A DNA stretch of 64,000 bases from Vicia villosa (lineage: Eukaryota > Streptophyta > Magnoliopsida > Fabales > Fabaceae), in assembly GCF_029867415.1 (NCBI RefSeq), contig NC_081185.1:122330920-122394919 (forward strand). The letters run 5' to 3'. The translations under genes and the position numbers were made by a program. The notes under the pieces are model-generated. The model had not been told where the DNA came from. It saw only the letters and a list, made by a program, of their open reading frames with translations, and searched no databases. Shown piece after piece: positions 25,863 to 35,744 of the stretch; the stretch's first letter is position 1; every line of letters begins with the position of its first letter.

Positions 25863-27300
25863 TCTTCTCCTCCTTCCACCTAATAATTCGACATTCATTC
25901 AACTTTTACTTGTGAAGTCAAGCTTCTCTATGATGAATATATTTTGATGAAGACAAATATCTTAGTGATAAGAAGGCAAATATGAACTTCAAAGATAAAG
26001 CATCATGTTCAAATTCAAGCAATTACATTTTAAAGTTAAAGCATCATGATTCAAGGTTTTGGATTCAAGCTATTGCATTTCAAGAAGGTATAATGATAAT
26101 ATTTACCTTCACTAAAGTCTTAGATGCTCAAGTTCCCAAAATTATCATGCATAAAAATCTTTGATTCAAATGCATAAAAAGCTTATTTTTTATCATGCAT
26201 TGAAAAATTTATTTCTTTGTTTGAATCATGTTAAATCACTTTTAAATACACTACTTTCATGTTTGAACCATATTAAATCACTTTCAAATATAATCTATTT
26301 ACTTGGATAAATCAATAAATGTTGCATAAGGTTAGTTCAAATATTTAGACATTTTTTTTAATTTTTCATTTTTTTCAAACATCCAGATTTTGGTAAATTA
26401 TGGCATTTTGATATGTCGTACCAGCACAAAAACCGCCACCATTTACAACGTTTTGAAACAGTATTTTAAATTTGAAATTTAAAAATTGCTGCAAACTTGT
26501 TAAATCAGGTGATCGTCTTAACCGACTTAACAAGTCCTATACGAAGTTGAAAAAACAACAACTTTTTAACACCTTTCATGCACCTCTTCATGAAACCTTT
26601 TTTCATTTTAACTTGACATTTGTTCATGTTATTTTCCCATGACTTTACCATATTTCATAGAGGTGTTATGCACTTATAAATTCATTACATTTCAAATTCA
26701 AAATCTCCTCTTCCAATCAAAAACTCTTAGAATTTTCATTATTCACTTTTCTAGTTTTCAACTTTTATTCAAGATATTTTTTACATATTTTCACATCATC
26801 CAAACCAGAAAATACTTGAGCAATCTAACACCTCAGTACTTGTGAATTATTATCATTAGAAGGGAAGATCATTACATTGATATATCACTTAGAGTTATAA
26901 TTACTACAAACTTATCTATTCAAAATAAATTCTAGATTTTGTTGTATTTCCTATTTTCAGGATCGTTGGAAACAAAGTAGAAAAGAAAGAGTTATTTTCT
27001 TGTTCTACTTGTTTGATTGTACTTTGCTATCTAGAATTGTTGAAAGCAAGAGGTTGAAAGTGAGAGGATTGTTCTCATTTCAACTTGATTGATCCAAGAG
27101 GATTGTTCTTGGTGGTTTCATTGTTAGAAGATTGTAGGAGAAGTCTTGGGTTTAGACTTGTACAAATATCTAACAATAGTGAAATCTCTTTCGTGTTGAA
27201 AAGGGACTAGAGTACTCTCAGACTGCGAGGTTGCATTTACCGCTTTCATCACAAATCATAAACCAGAAAAGAAAGAAACACATTTATAAACTCTTGCACC
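25863..27300 (+). other. Repeat-derived DNA with a copia-type LTR relic
   Basis: No gene. 26,950-27,240 resembles the R/U5 part of a Ty1/copia LTR: 'gttagaagattgtaggagaa', then 'gggactagagtactctcag'. The phrase 'agagtactctcagactgcgagg' is typical of such legume LTRs (compare 35,280-35,320, where 'agagtgatcgtgtgg' and 'actctagg' occur). Ends not resolved. Confidence 0.4.
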
Positions 27301-27473
27301 AAACCAAAAAAATAAAAACAAATATTCTAAAATAGGATAAATTTTCAAAGTCATAATTCAATTTTTCAAGTGTGTTAACTAAAGGGAAGGACGAGTAATT
27401 TTCTAATTTTTTACTATATAATTTGTTCTGGTGTATGTTACATACCAACTTATTTCAAAGGCATTACTTATGC

Positions 27474-27476
<3 letters not shown>

Positions 27477-27526
<50 letters not shown>
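27477..27526. repeat. (AT)n microsatellite
   Basis: About 25 AT units. Confidence 0.95.
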
Positions 27527-27529
<3 letters not shown>

Positions 27530-27705
27530 TTTAAAAAAAACACCATTACAATCATTCAATTATTTAATAATTTTTTTAACACCCATTATAAATGGCCTTA
27601 ATAAAGTGTTTTTCATATTCTCTCAAAAATAAGCATAAAAGTGATATTTTTCCATAAAATAAGTATAAAAGTGATTGAACTAGTAAATAATTGTTCTTTG
27701 TGATT

Positions 27706-28488
27706 TTTTTTTGAATAAGATATCATATATATAAAAATAAACGGAACAAAACGGGGAATCAGTTAGCCCCAAGTTACACGAACCTAAAGAAAGGTATACC
27801 TAACCTATTCTTTACAAAATCATTCCGAATTCCCAACGGAATGGAATCAAAAAGGGCGATAGAATCAATGCCGAGCACTAAATTAGCCAAAAAATTGGCG
27901 CAGAATTACCTTTCCTAGAAATGTGAGATATAAATATATGCGAAAAGTTAGTGTTATGTAAACAGTAATTCCAACGGGTCCTAAAAAGAAAAGGAACTAA
28001 TCTATGGTTGGAAAAAGATTTGACAACCATGGTAGAATCGGTTTCAACCCAATGCTTTTGCTAACCCCTATCAATGGCTATCTCCATGGCACGAATTACC
28101 GCACCAAATTCAGCATGAACAGAAGAGTTGCACCGCATGTTCTCCGCGAAAGCAAGGATGAAGTCTCCTTTGTAATTACGAAATAAACCAGTGCCACCAG
28201 CTTTTGAAGATTCATGAATGAAGGATCCGTCACAATTACACTTAAACCAATCAAGATTCGGAGGAGTCCAAATCACTTCTAAAATGGAAGGAGCTTTAGG
28301 AGGGATGATGTTGACTTTGAACTCTTTAATGAGAGTGAAGTCCAGCATATTAATATAGGAGGCCTTTTTTAAAGGCCTCCTATATTAATATGCTGGACTT
28401 CACTCTCATTAAAGAGTTCAAAGTCAACATCATCCCTCCTAAAGGCCTCATATTAATATAGGAGTCCAGCATATTAAAAATGTTGACT
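27706..28488 (-). mobile_element. 5'-truncated LINE insertion with RNase H domain
   Basis: Flanked by a 15-bp target duplication TTGTTCTTTGTGATT (27,691-27,705; 28,489-28,503). A poly(T) run right after the left copy represents the minus-strand poly(A) tail. Minus-strand coding sequence (28,348-28,061 and on to about 27,880) gives a LINE RNase H domain: WFKCNCDGSF, SKAGGTGLFRNYKGDF, FAENM, HAEFGAVIRAMEIA; after a frame break it continues as 'WVETDSTMVV'. Only the 3' end of the LINE is present, and its 5' junction is a fold-back structure. Confidence 0.85.
28294..28444. repeat. Perfect 74-bp inverted repeat with 3-nt spacer
   Basis: Arms 28,294-28,367 and 28,371-28,444 are exact reverse complements by eye, separated by TTT. 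Just outside, 28,445-28,490 holds further scrambled pieces of the same sequence. The left arm is LINE coding sequence, the right arm its inverted copy. Confidence 0.93.
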
Positions 28489-28646
28489 TTGTTCTTTGTG
28501 ATTAAAATGAGCATACACATACGTCTAAAGGAGACAGAAACACTCCAAAATTCTCTCCATAACAAAATATAAATAAAAATGAATTTAAAAAAATATATAC
28601 ATATATGATTCAAGTGTAAAACTTTTGATTCACACTTGAGAAACAT

Positions 28647-29000
28647 GGATTTGTTACCTACATGCCACCCCTTTGAAAATAAAATCCCAAAATGCCACCC
28701 TCCCAAAATTATGTCCCAAAATGCCACCTTTTTGGCACTTTTCAAAATTTTTTATTTTTTTTTTTTCTGGCGCAGCAGGTGGCCGCCTTTTTGAATGGAG
28801 GCCATATAAAGGCCTTCATGAGGCCGCCATTTCAAAGGGAGGGCGCCAATTAATTTTTTTTTCGTTTTTTGTATTATATTTAATTTTAATTGTTTTTTTA
28901 AATTATAGTTATTATATATAATGATTAAATAATTATAATTTAATTATTTTAATTATTTAAAAAAAAAAATTTAAATTTGTCCATTAAAATTAATTTATTT
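28647..29000. repeat. Left TIR of MULE-1
   Basis: 354 bp, inverted copy of 57,296-57,649. Contains two copies of a GC-rich near-palindrome (28,779-28,803 and 28,821-28,847; consensus about GGCCGCCATTTTGAATGGAGG), probable transposase sites. Confidence 0.88.
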
Positions 29001-29133
29001 TGATACATAAGAGAACAATAAAATTTAATAAATATTATAAATTAATAAAAAATAATAATAATATTTCCCGCCAAAGCAAAATATTGTACTATATTTTCCC
29101 TCCAAAAATATGGGTAGAAGAGGTCTGATCTTC

Positions 29134-29141
29134 TATAAATA
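29134..29141 (+). promoter_or_regulatory. TATA box of orfA
   Basis: TATAAATA, 74 nt upstream of the orfA ATG. Similar TATAAAT boxes precede orfB (32,556) and the PMD gene (33,051). Confidence 0.6.
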
Positions 29142-29207
29142 GAGGTTTGTATGTGAGAGTTGAATTATCAATTCTTGTGTTGTGGTTAATTTTAACAGTT
29201 AAAAATC

Positions 29208-29528
29208 ATGTCTGTTTGGGCTGTGGTGTTTTTTGAGGAAGGCGAACACATCAGGGTATGTCTGAACCCGCATTAGAATTTCAGCAGAGTTGTTAGAGCC
29301 ATCAACATCGGGTTTCAACAACTTGACGGTCCTACCCGCAAAGTTAAACAAATAGATTATCGTTGTCCATACATAACCTTGACGGATGCAAGCCCAGAAG
29401 GAACCTACATGTATTACTGGGATCGTGTGAAAGATGATGTCGATGTGGATCTAATGTTTTGGACATACAGTGGAGAAGTTAATCGAGGCGTTCAAGATCC
29501 ACTCGTTCTAGCAGTTATACTTGAGTAG
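29208..29528 (+). pseudogene. orfA: small MULE-1 protein, one in-frame TAG
   Basis: One 107-codon frame from ATG 29,208 to TAG 29,526-29,528, broken only by TAG at 29,274-29,276. A ~30-nt intron around that stop would be too short for plants, so a nonsense mutation is the better reading. The sequence parallels the transposase N-terminus of the same element: VVF near the start, LNP-x(2)-NFS, then IDYRCPY, GTYMYY, DVDVDLMF and a terminal LAVILE (the transposase has VVF, INPTANFS, IFYRYPCF, DVRSMF and ACILE). It is therefore a stand-alone copy of that domain. The size and strand pattern suggest a ubiquitin/PB1-like fold, but that is only a guess. No known function. Confidence 0.7.
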
Positions 29529-29755
29529 TTTAAATGTTGTATGTTGATTGAGTCCTGATATGATCTATCTGTGTCTGAAGTATGTCTTTTGCTGTTTTGA
29601 TTATGTTGTTGTAATCTAATTTTAAATCGTTGTGTTGTTGTAAACGTTATTATGATGTTAGTAGAAGTTGAATATTCTAATTAGAGTTGTCATTGATATT
29701 GAAAGAAACTACAAGGCAGTGATGAAAATAAATCAACATAAAAACTTAAACACAA

Positions 29756-32313
29756 CTAAGATGATGGTCCAACTCGGTTTGGACATGTCTTGCGATAATG
29801 TCCGAACTCGCGACAAATACCACATCTTCTTTTTCCCTTCTCATAATCATCCATTTTTGTTCGTATGCGGGTACTGTTTGGGCGACCTTTCTTTCTTCTT
29901 CTCATGGCGTCATTGTGGCAAAGAGTATCTCCTTCGTATCGAGGCCAGTCAGCCTCAGTCCCCATCCCTATGAAACTTTCTTCGTAGACCTTAAACACGT
30001 TAACGACCTTAAAGACATCAGCTATATGCACGGTATAGTCCTGATGTATGCTCGTGCACGCTGCAATGACATGCGAGCAAGGCACATGAAATGTTTGAAA
30101 TTTTCCACACTCGCAAGTTTGATTTTTAAGGTCGACGTTGAAATGACGAGTCGGTCGACACTCATTATGGTTCATAGTTTCCTCCACCGAGAAGCAGAAC
30201 CGTAGACGATCAAATTGCCTAACGTGATGACTACTTGCTTTGGCAGCCTCCTCTTCAATACCTTTCAGGCAACTTTTTGTGTATTGTTGTCCAGAACCCA
30301 ATTTTTTTGTCCATTCGTGCCCTCTTCTGCCAAATAACTCACCCATCCTAAAGTATGTAGATCTTACCAATGCTGTAACGGGTAGATTACGAGTGGCCTT
30401 CAAGACTGAATTCATTGATTCTGCCAGGTTGGTAGTCATGTGACCCCACCGTTGCCCTCCATCAAAAGCTCTGCACCATTTTTCTCTTGGAATATTTTCT
30501 ACCCAGTTGTATGCATCCATATTTGACATACGTATTTCACCCCTGTAGTAGTTGTAGGTTGATTCAGTTAATGCATAACCTGTAAGTGAAAATAAGAATA
30601 TTAGTTAAACAAAATATTTTTAAACAACATTATCAATTACAAATAAACCCTTGGGCGTTGAGAATTACCCATGTTAACGACTTTTTTGCGAAGCTCTTTG
30701 TCTTTGATCTCTCACATGAAGTTCTGGGCTATATGTCTAATGCAATAGACATGCGTAGACGGTGGGTATTGCCAACCATTTTCCGGGTTATCATATGCGC
30801 TTTTGATGGACACGTGTCTGTCTGATATTAGACAGATGTTGGGTTGCGGCGTAACATGCATTCTTAGATTCCTTAGGAAAAAACTCCAAGCATCACCCGT
30901 CTCACCCTCAACCAATGCAAAAGCTATTGGAAAGATGTTCCTGTTTCCATCTTGTGCAACAGCTAGTAACAGGGTTCCCTTGTATTTTCCATACAACCAC
31001 GTCCCATCAACCTGCACAACGGGTTTGCAGTAAGCGAACCCCTTGATACATGGCTGGAAGGCCCAAAATAGACGATGGAAAATTCTACAACCATCAATTT
31101 GTGTCCCGTCATCTGATAACGCCGACAGGGTCTCTAGATCGATTACGACACCTGGCAAATAATATTTCATGACCAATAACCACTGCGGAAGGTCGTTGTA
31201 GGAAGTCTCCCAATTACCATAGATAGATGTTATTGCCTTGTTCTTCGTAATCCATGCTTTTTTGTAAGAAATCGTGTAGTTGAATTTCTCACAAATATGA
31301 GCAATAATGTGTTTAACCTTCAACGAGGCATCCTCTTGTATGAGACGTTTGATGCTGTCACTGATGATGTTTGAGTTTAGTTTTTTATGATCCTGAGTAA
31401 TTGCAACCGAAGTGCATGTGTGTTGTCCACTTACCTTTGTGATCATCCACGTACCACTTTTTTTCCCCAAAGTACCTCTACATCTGAACGTGCAATCTTC
31501 ATTCTTACACTTGACTATATATCTTTTAGAATCAGACTTATAAACTTCATAATCAAGAGAGTGTTTGATGTGGTACTGAGCGGTAGCAAAGACACACTCC
31601 TCTTTACTTGCGAATTTCATTCCAAACAAACCACCTTCAATTTGCATTGGCAGTGGTGTTTCAAATACTGAACCATCATCTTCCTCATCTAAGCTGACAT
31701 TTCTCATGTGAAGTGGTGGATTATACAGATCCATAGGAACCTGTTGTTGCCCTACATCCATTTCATCACCCGAATCTCCACTATCGCCGCTAAAAAGATT
31801 TTGAGCATTTACGTACCTGACTTCGTCAGCATCGCTGTCGTCTCCAACCTCCTCGTTTTGGAGAAATAGCTCGTTTTGTGTTATGGGGGGTGGTGACATT
31901 GGAATGATAGACTCCTGACTCATATAATTTTGGGTTTGAGATGGCTCAGCGTGGTACATTGGTTGTGTTTCTTGACGTGCCTCCAGAATACACGCATATA
32001 GTTCAATAACATCTGAAAAATCATACGTAGCGTGACAATGAAACATAGACCGAACATCGTTATCATTTTCGATCTTCGTGGTTGTATAGGACATGCTACC
32101 GTCAACCGGACTAAAACATGGATATCGATAAAAAATGTCGGTTACGATCATTTGAATTTTATTTTGGATACGTTCTTTTAGATGAGAAAAATTGGCGGTG
32201 GGGTTGATTTTGAGTGTTTGTGAGTTTGTGTTTTGAAATACAACCCCAACATTGATGTCGGGAAAAATTAAACCGTTGTAGTGGACTTGAATATTAAAAC
32301 TATTTGGAGACAT
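29756..32313 (-). pseudogene. MULE-1 transposase (MURA-type), one nonsense codon
   Basis: Two exons: 32,313-30,669 and 30,579-29,756 (GT-AG intron of 89 nt), 823 codons. Order: N-terminal ~110-residue domain shared with orfA/orfB; acidic linker; Mutator DNA-binding domain (about 230-290, KCKNEDCTFRCRG and GQHTC); MULE catalytic core with VVQVDGTWLYGKYKG (Asp about 434) and LISDRHVSIKSAY (Asp about 495); HVYCIRHIAQNF; NLAESMNSVLK; SWIM zinc finger CECGKFQTFHVPCSH (about 703-717); C-terminal knuckle CGICREFGHYRKTC (about 800-813). A TGA at 30,714-30,712 (codon 534) interrupts the conserved 'NF-M-(R)-EIKD' stretch, probably a single Arg-to-stop change. Otherwise the frame is open. It is transcribed away from orfB through a shared promoter. 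Confidence 0.88.
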
Positions 32314-32431
32314 CTTTGTTCCGGTGTCACAAAATGAGACTGGTTTGAACTTAATATACACAATAAAAAATTTGAAGGGTGTGCCAAGCATGCAAGACAC
32401 GTGGGAATTCTGCATGCCCTCCCTTAGCTTG

Positions 32432-32530
32432 AGGCCGCCGTTTTGAATGGAGGCCATGTGAAGGGTGTGGCCGCCATTTTGAATGGAGGGCACCCATAGC
32501 ATGTGACCGCCATTTTGAATGGAGGGCACC
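32432..32530. promoter_or_regulatory. Three TIR-like palindromic sites in the transposase/orfB divergent promoter
   Basis: Copies at 32,432-32,455, 32,468-32,494 and 32,504-32,530, spaced ~36 bp, each about GGCCGCCATTTTGAATGGAGG(GCACC). The same motif occurs twice in each TIR. Being outside the TIRs and between two divergent genes, they could let the transposase regulate its own promoter. Inference only. Confidence 0.65.
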
Positions 32531-32555
32531 TATGCATGCGTCAAATCCCATTCTG

Positions 32556-32563
32556 TATAAATG
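32556..32563 (+). promoter_or_regulatory. TATA box of orfB
   Basis: TATAAATG, 49 nt upstream of the preferred orfB ATG and just downstream of the third palindromic site. This excludes the upstream in-frame ATG at 32,503. Confidence 0.55.
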
Positions 32564-32604
32564 CAGAGATGCTGCATGCATTCTATTACTCAATAGTTCT
32601 CCCC

Positions 32605-32973
32605 ATGGCTCTCTATATTGGAGTAGTGCACATTATTGCTCCGAACTGTTCAAATGATATATTTTCTGGTAATATTATATCTGATCCTATATCAGTGCGG
32701 TTGATGGAGTCGTTCAATTTTTCTGACATTAAGTCTCAGATACATCAAGTCACTGCAATTAACAGAGAAATTGTTGAAATTTGCTACAGAAAACCCTATT
32801 TGAATTCAAATGTGTTGTTGTTATATTCAGAGATGAAGATCAGAACTAATGAAGACGTACGTGAAATGTTTGCGAATTTTTTATTTTTCATCAACATAGG
32901 TCCTATGGAATTGTATGTAAAATTTCGTAAAACAGTTGAAGAAATTTTATCAATGTGTAAAAATACTAATTAA
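32605..32973 (+). CDS. orfB: small MULE-1 protein, intact
   Basis: 122 aa. ATG at 32,605 (CCCCATGG context) chosen because the TATA box lies at 32,556. The sequence matches the transposase N-terminal domain and orfA: VRLMESFNFSDIKSQI (NFS motif), EIVEICYRKPYL, IRTNEDVREMF and GPMELYVKF correspond to INPTANFSHLKERI, IVTDIFYRYPCF, IENDNDVRSMF and VIELYACIL. It ends with a short basic/acidic tail. A separate copy of a transposase accessory domain could compete or co-assemble with the full transposase, but no function is known. The frame is undamaged. Confidence 0.75.
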   Translation: MALYIGVVHIIAPNCSNDIFSGNIISDPISVRLMESFNFSDIKSQIHQVTAINREIVEICYRKPYLNSNVLLLYSEMKIRTNEDVREMFANFLFFINIGPMELYVKFRKTVEEILSMCKNTN

Positions 32974-33204
32974 TGGATCTAACCAAGTGCAATAAATATG
33001 TAATCATATTATTAAATATTATAACTTCCCAACCACCTACCAATTTTTTCTATAAATAGGTAGTTGAGATTTCATTTTCATCATCACAATCTCAACACTC
33101 TCATCACTTATCTCTTTGCTTGAAATTCTTTATCTTCACATAAAATGACTTTCTTCTGGTTTGGTGATAAACATAGGGGAACACCCGAACATGTTGCGGT
33201 ACTG

Positions 33205-33560
33205 ATTTAAATATATTTATATATTCATGTTTATATTATTATGTTTATATTTATATTTATATATTTATACTTATATGTTTATGTTTATATTTAATTTTAT
33301 TTATTTATATTTATATATTCATGTTTATACTTATATTTATATTTATATCTTTAATTTTATTTATTTAATTTTATATGTTTTTATGTTTATATTTATATTT
33401 ATATATTTATACTTATATATATAATTTTATATGTTTTTATGTTTATATTTATATTTATATTTATATATTTATACTTATATATATAATTTTATATGTTTTT
33501 ATGTTTATATTTATATTTATATTTATATTTATATATTTATACTTATATATATAATTTTTT
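33205..33560 (+). repeat. ATTTAT-type low-complexity array in PMD intron 1
   Basis: Fills the first PMD intron. The last three units (ending near 33,426, 33,488 and 33,558) share a frame 'ttttatatgtttttatg ... acttatatatataa', with one more ATTTAT hexamer in each successive unit (2, 3, 4). Confidence 0.85.
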
Positions 33561-34449
33561 TCAGCTTGCTGATCCTGAACAATTTAGAACAAGATCCCAT
33601 AAAAAATTAGATCCTCCCGATGTCATTATACCTTACTTGGCGAGATCGGGTTTTGCAACCGTAGCAAGGATACCACATATCCACACAGACACCAGTTTCG
33701 TAATGGCCTTGCTCGAAAGATGGAGACCCAAATCCCATACATTTCATTTTCCAACTGGTGAGTGTACCATAACGTTGGAAGATGTGAGTATGTTACTGGG
33801 TCTACGAGTCAATGGGAATGTTGTAACCGGTCCCACCGTAGTAGACATGGACATGTGGGAAGAATTTTTGGGCGTTCAACCACCACGTACAGCTTTAAAA
33901 GGTCGGATGATTCTAATTTCTTGGCTAAAATCACTATTAGCTAATAATCTGGTAAATGAAAATTCAAGTGTGGGACAGTTAACAATATACACTAGAATTT
34001 TTAATCTGCTTTTAATTGGCTTATCCTTAATGCCCGATAAAAGTAGTAAACATGTGCATCTCATGTGGGTACCATTGCTACAAGATTTGGAGAGATGCAA
34101 TACATATAGCTGGGGGTCAGCCGTGTTAGCCTATCTTTATAGAGAAATGTGTAAGTCGGTAGACGTCGAAGTAGATGGAATGGGAGGGTGTGTTGAACTT
34201 CTCCAAGCTTGGGGATATTCCCGATTGCCTTTTTTGGCACCCATCTCTCCGGAGCTACCATCATATCAGTATGCTGCGAGGTTTATATTTTTTTACGATC
34301 TTTTTTATTTCTATTTATGTTATAAATTTTTAACATTATATATTCTTACATTTAATTTATTCTTACATAGGTGGGCTGCAAAGAAGAAAAAAATGAAGGA
34401 TAGCCCTCGACATTGTCTCCTTGGATACCGTACTCGCATCGATCACATG

Positions 34450-35658
34450 TGTTAGAACAAGATTTGTTCTGATCAATTATCTTAGTTTTGATGATAACAA
34501 TAATATGAATTTTGCTTAAGATAATATGGTACTCTAATCCATTGCAATTTCCTTTTCAGGAAATATATAAAGAGTATGCATAATTCAGCGCTCAGAAGCT
34601 TTGTCTCAAAGGGTTCAGCATGCAACATCAGAACATGGTCTGGCAAGACATCAGAAGATGGTCGAAGCAGAATCAGAACATGGGTCTATGGAAGCATCAG
34701 AAGAACATGAGATCAGAAGCACTGAAGTTCTGATGGTATCACGCTCAGAAGCACTTCAAGGTCAGAAGATCAGAAGATGCTTTGCACCAAGCTGTTTGAC
34801 TCTGATGATATTCAAACGTTGTATTCACAAACATCAGATCAGAAGGAAGTACAAGTGGCAGGCTACGCTGACTGACAAAAGGAACGTTAGAAGCTATTAA
34901 AGGCAACGTCAGTAGACACAGCGTGAACAAGGCTCGAGGTAGTTGACAAAAGCGTATAACATTAAATGCGATGCTGTACGGAACACGCAAAGCATTAAAT
35001 GCACTCAACGGTCATCTTCTCCAACGCCTATAAATATGAAGTTCTGATGAGAAGCAAAAAAAAAACGAACAAACACAATTTCTGTGAATATTAACTTGCT
35101 GAAACACTGTTCTATTCAAAGCTCAGAATCTTCATCTTCATCAAAGCTCACTACATTGCTGTTGTAATATATTAGTGAGATTAAGCTTAAACGTTAAGAG
35201 AAATATCACAGTTTGTGATTATAGCTTTTAAGAAGCAATTGTAATACTCTTAGAATTGATTACATTAAGTTGTAAGGAACTAGAGTGATCGTGTGGATCA
35301 GAATACTCTAGGAAGTCTTAGAGGTTATCTAAGCAGGTTGTAACTAGAGTGATCGTGTCGATCAGAATACTCTAGAAAGTCTTAGAGGGTATCTAAGCAG
35401 TTGTTCCTGGAGTGATCAGTGTGTGATCAGAAGACTCTGGAAGACTTAGTTGCTGACTAAGTGGAGAACCATTGTAATCCGTGCGATTAGTGGATTAAAT
35501 CCTCAGTTGAGGTAAATCATCTCTGCGGGGGTGGACTGGAGTAGTTTAGTTAACAACGAACCAGGATAAAAATAACTGTGCAATTTATTTTTATCGGTCA
35601 AGTTTTTAAAGCTACACTTATTCAAACCCCCCCTTTCTAAGTGTTTTTCTATCCTTCA
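34450..35658 (+). repeat. 5' LTR of the Sirevirus
   Basis: 1,209 bp, TGTTAGAACAAG...CTATCCTTCA. Contains a TATA box (TATAAATA at 35,029) and many TCAGAAG motifs. Confidence 0.93.
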
Positions 35659-35660
35659 AT

Positions 35661-35672
35661 TGGCATCAGAGC
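35661..35672 (+). other. Primer binding site of the Sirevirus
   Basis: TGGCATCAGAGC, one mismatch from TGGTATCAGAGC, the complement of the initiator tRNA-Met 3' end used by copia elements; two bases after the LTR. Confidence 0.8.
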
Positions 35673-35744
35673 GCCGGTTCTAAGGTGCAAGCACTTAACC
35701 GTGTTTAGAAAAGATTCAGGAAGAGAAAAACGCTTCAGTAAAAG

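Noticed and set aside
28690..28921. Frame across the left MULE-1 TIR
   Set aside because: Mirrored in the right TIR and composed of TIR palindromes and A/T runs; not a gene.
29798..30443. Plus-strand open frames opposite the transposase
   Set aside because: They are antisense to conserved transposase exon 2 (SWIM and zinc knuckle) and encode nothing recognisable.
32314..32529. N-terminal extension of the transposase frame to an ATG at 32,529
   Set aside because: The extension translates the repeated palindromic sites (SIQNGG-type repeats) and would start inside the promoter. The ATG at 32,313 begins the domain shared with orfA/orfB.
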